Notes under the pieces: model-generated | Seen by the model: only the letters and a program-made list of their open reading frames with translations | The model's database searches: none | Told to the model about the DNA's origin: nothing | Source: CAYGTK01 sp964352775 | GTDB taxonomy: Bacteria; Bacteroidota; Bacteroidia; Chitinophagales; CAIOSU01 | DNA length: 15,596 nucleotides | NCBI GenBank assembly: GCA_964352775.1 | Contig: CAYGTK010000093.1 | Coordinates: 1 to 15,596 of the forward strand | Direction: 5' to 3' | Shown: positions 15,029-15,596 of the stretch, piece after piece | Layout of the letters: each line of letters starts with the position of its first letter | How positions within the stretch are numbered: the stretch's first letter is position 1 | Translations under genes and position numbers: made by a program

Positions 15029-15105
15029 GTCATCCTGAATTCATTTCAGGATCTGGCGATAGAATGACTTGCGACCGTGAGATCCTGAAACAAGTTCAGG
15101 AGGAC
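15029..15105. repeat. REP-like inverted repeat pair (CCTGAA/TTCAGG)
   Basis: A 26-base arm at 15029-15054 and another at 15080-15105 are inverted copies that differ at about five positions, with a 25-base spacer. Each arm is itself palindromic (CCTGAA...TTCAGG, then GATCT). The TTTCAGGATCT word is, from memory, a very common dispersed repeat in Bacteroidota and alphaproteobacterial chromosomes. It lies in the gap between two genes of the phage module. Confidence 0.75.
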
Positions 15106-15174
15106 GTTTCTTTTACAGTTGAGGTCTAAGTGCTTATAAGCCTAACTTCTATCCTCTGTATTCCGACCTCTATA

Positions 15175-15596
15175 TCAATACAAGAAGGGCAAAGTCCGCT
15201 CCGAGATATTATTGCCGCAATGGTAGTTGGGGAAATCGGAGCTATTGGCTTTTAGGTAGTGTTGCATTTCGGCTATCAGCAGTTCGCCATCGGCTAGCAT
15301 TTTGTGGCGTAGTAGTGCATAGCTGTCTTCTCCTGCGGCCTGACTATGGTCTAGCATCGGCATTTGTAGACCGTTGTTAGTCACTTCGGTACGAATGAAG
15401 GGTAAAGCCTCGTACACTACGTAGCGAGCTAGTGCGGGTTTGGCGTATTCGGTTAATAGTATCTTGTTCTTTCCTGTGAAGGTTTGGGTATCGTTTTCGC
15501 TTACCAGTTGGTCGAACAGTTCATTACCGAGCGACTTCTTCAGGTATTTCAATTCAGCAATACGCAGACTGTCTTCCAACAGCGTGGGGTCAAGGT
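15175..15596 (-). CDS. Phage connector-like protein (DUF6712-like), 5' end outside the window
   Basis: The frame is open to the right window edge (in-frame LDPTLLEDSLRIAE upstream of the first internal TTG at 15579), so the gene starts outside. At least 140 residues are visible, ending ERTLPFLY. The sequence is helical and includes LKYLKKSLGNELFDQLVSE and LLTEYAKPALARYVVYEALPFI. This resembles the DUF6712 family found in Bacteroidota prophages, which I regard as connector-like or neck proteins by fold and position; that role is inferred. It is separated from the next tail gene by 196 bases with a heptamer array and a REP-like repeat, unlike the tight packing of the rest of the module. Confidence 0.6.
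   Translation of the reverse strand, partial: LDPTLLEDSLRIAELKYLKKSLGNELFDQLVSENDTQTFTGKNKILLTEYAKPALARYVVYEALPFIRTEVTNNGLQMPMLDHSQAAGEDSYALLRHKMLADGELLIAEMQHYLKANSSDFPNYHCGNNISERTLPFLY

Overview
The window looks like chromosomal DNA of a Bacteroidota bacterium (Cytophagales or Flavobacteriales-like; the order is inferred). Supporting signs are SusD/F-style lipoprotein signal peptides, one followed by an acidic run as in Bacteroidota surface lipoproteins, A-rich regions instead of Shine-Dalgarno sites before start codons, TAnnTTTG-like boxes close to start codons, a DUF983 protein, and intergenic repeats (a 'GGGATAGCAGCG...AGCGGATAGCCCGACCC' element, heptamer arrays, and a CCTGAA/TTCAGG repeat). 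Most genes have moderate or low GC; one lipoprotein gene at 1917-3446 is clearly GC- and C-richer.

Layout. (1) 1-1196, minus: a membrane-anchored KAP-type P-loop NTPase, cut at its C-terminus by the window edge. (2) 1197-1916: about 720 bases without a credible gene, holding several classes of structured repeat. (3) 1917-3446, plus: a lipoprotein built of FG-GAP/VCBS and PQQ-like propeller repeats. (4) 3671-7599, plus: a two-gene operon made of a multi-pass membrane protein with an intact trypsin-like Ser protease domain and a secreted protein of unknown function with a possible beta-barrel C-terminus, closed by a strong intrinsic terminator. (5) 7733-8685, plus: a DUF983 zinc-ribbon membrane protein and a small protein that resembles phage terminase small subunits. 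A 20-bp-stem bidirectional terminator follows. (6) 8757-9335, minus, and 9488-11020, plus: a divergent pair, a probably surface-exposed lipoprotein and a multi-pass membrane SGNH/GDSL-fold enzyme. (7) 11011-15596, minus: a compact phage-derived module. In transcription order it holds a connector-like protein (partial), a tail protein with a DUF2793-like part, a BppU-like protein, an unlisted 39-aa ORF, a tail fibre, a membrane/coiled-coil protein, a DUF5675 lysozyme-like protein and a GTA-type 3TM holin.

Working together. The phage genes are packed with 1-6 base gaps or 1-4 base overlaps and read as one tail-tip and lysis transcript. No integrase, capsid, portal or large terminase lies in the window, so whether it is a full prophage, a remnant or a particle locus cannot be decided here. 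The holin 3' end overlaps the convergent SGNH gene by 10 bases. The most system-like host locus is the protease/secreted-protein operon. Topology predicts that the protease faces the cytoplasm while its partner is exported. A KAP NTPase lies nearby but is divergent and separated from it, so a shared role, for example in defence or envelope stress, is only a hypothesis.
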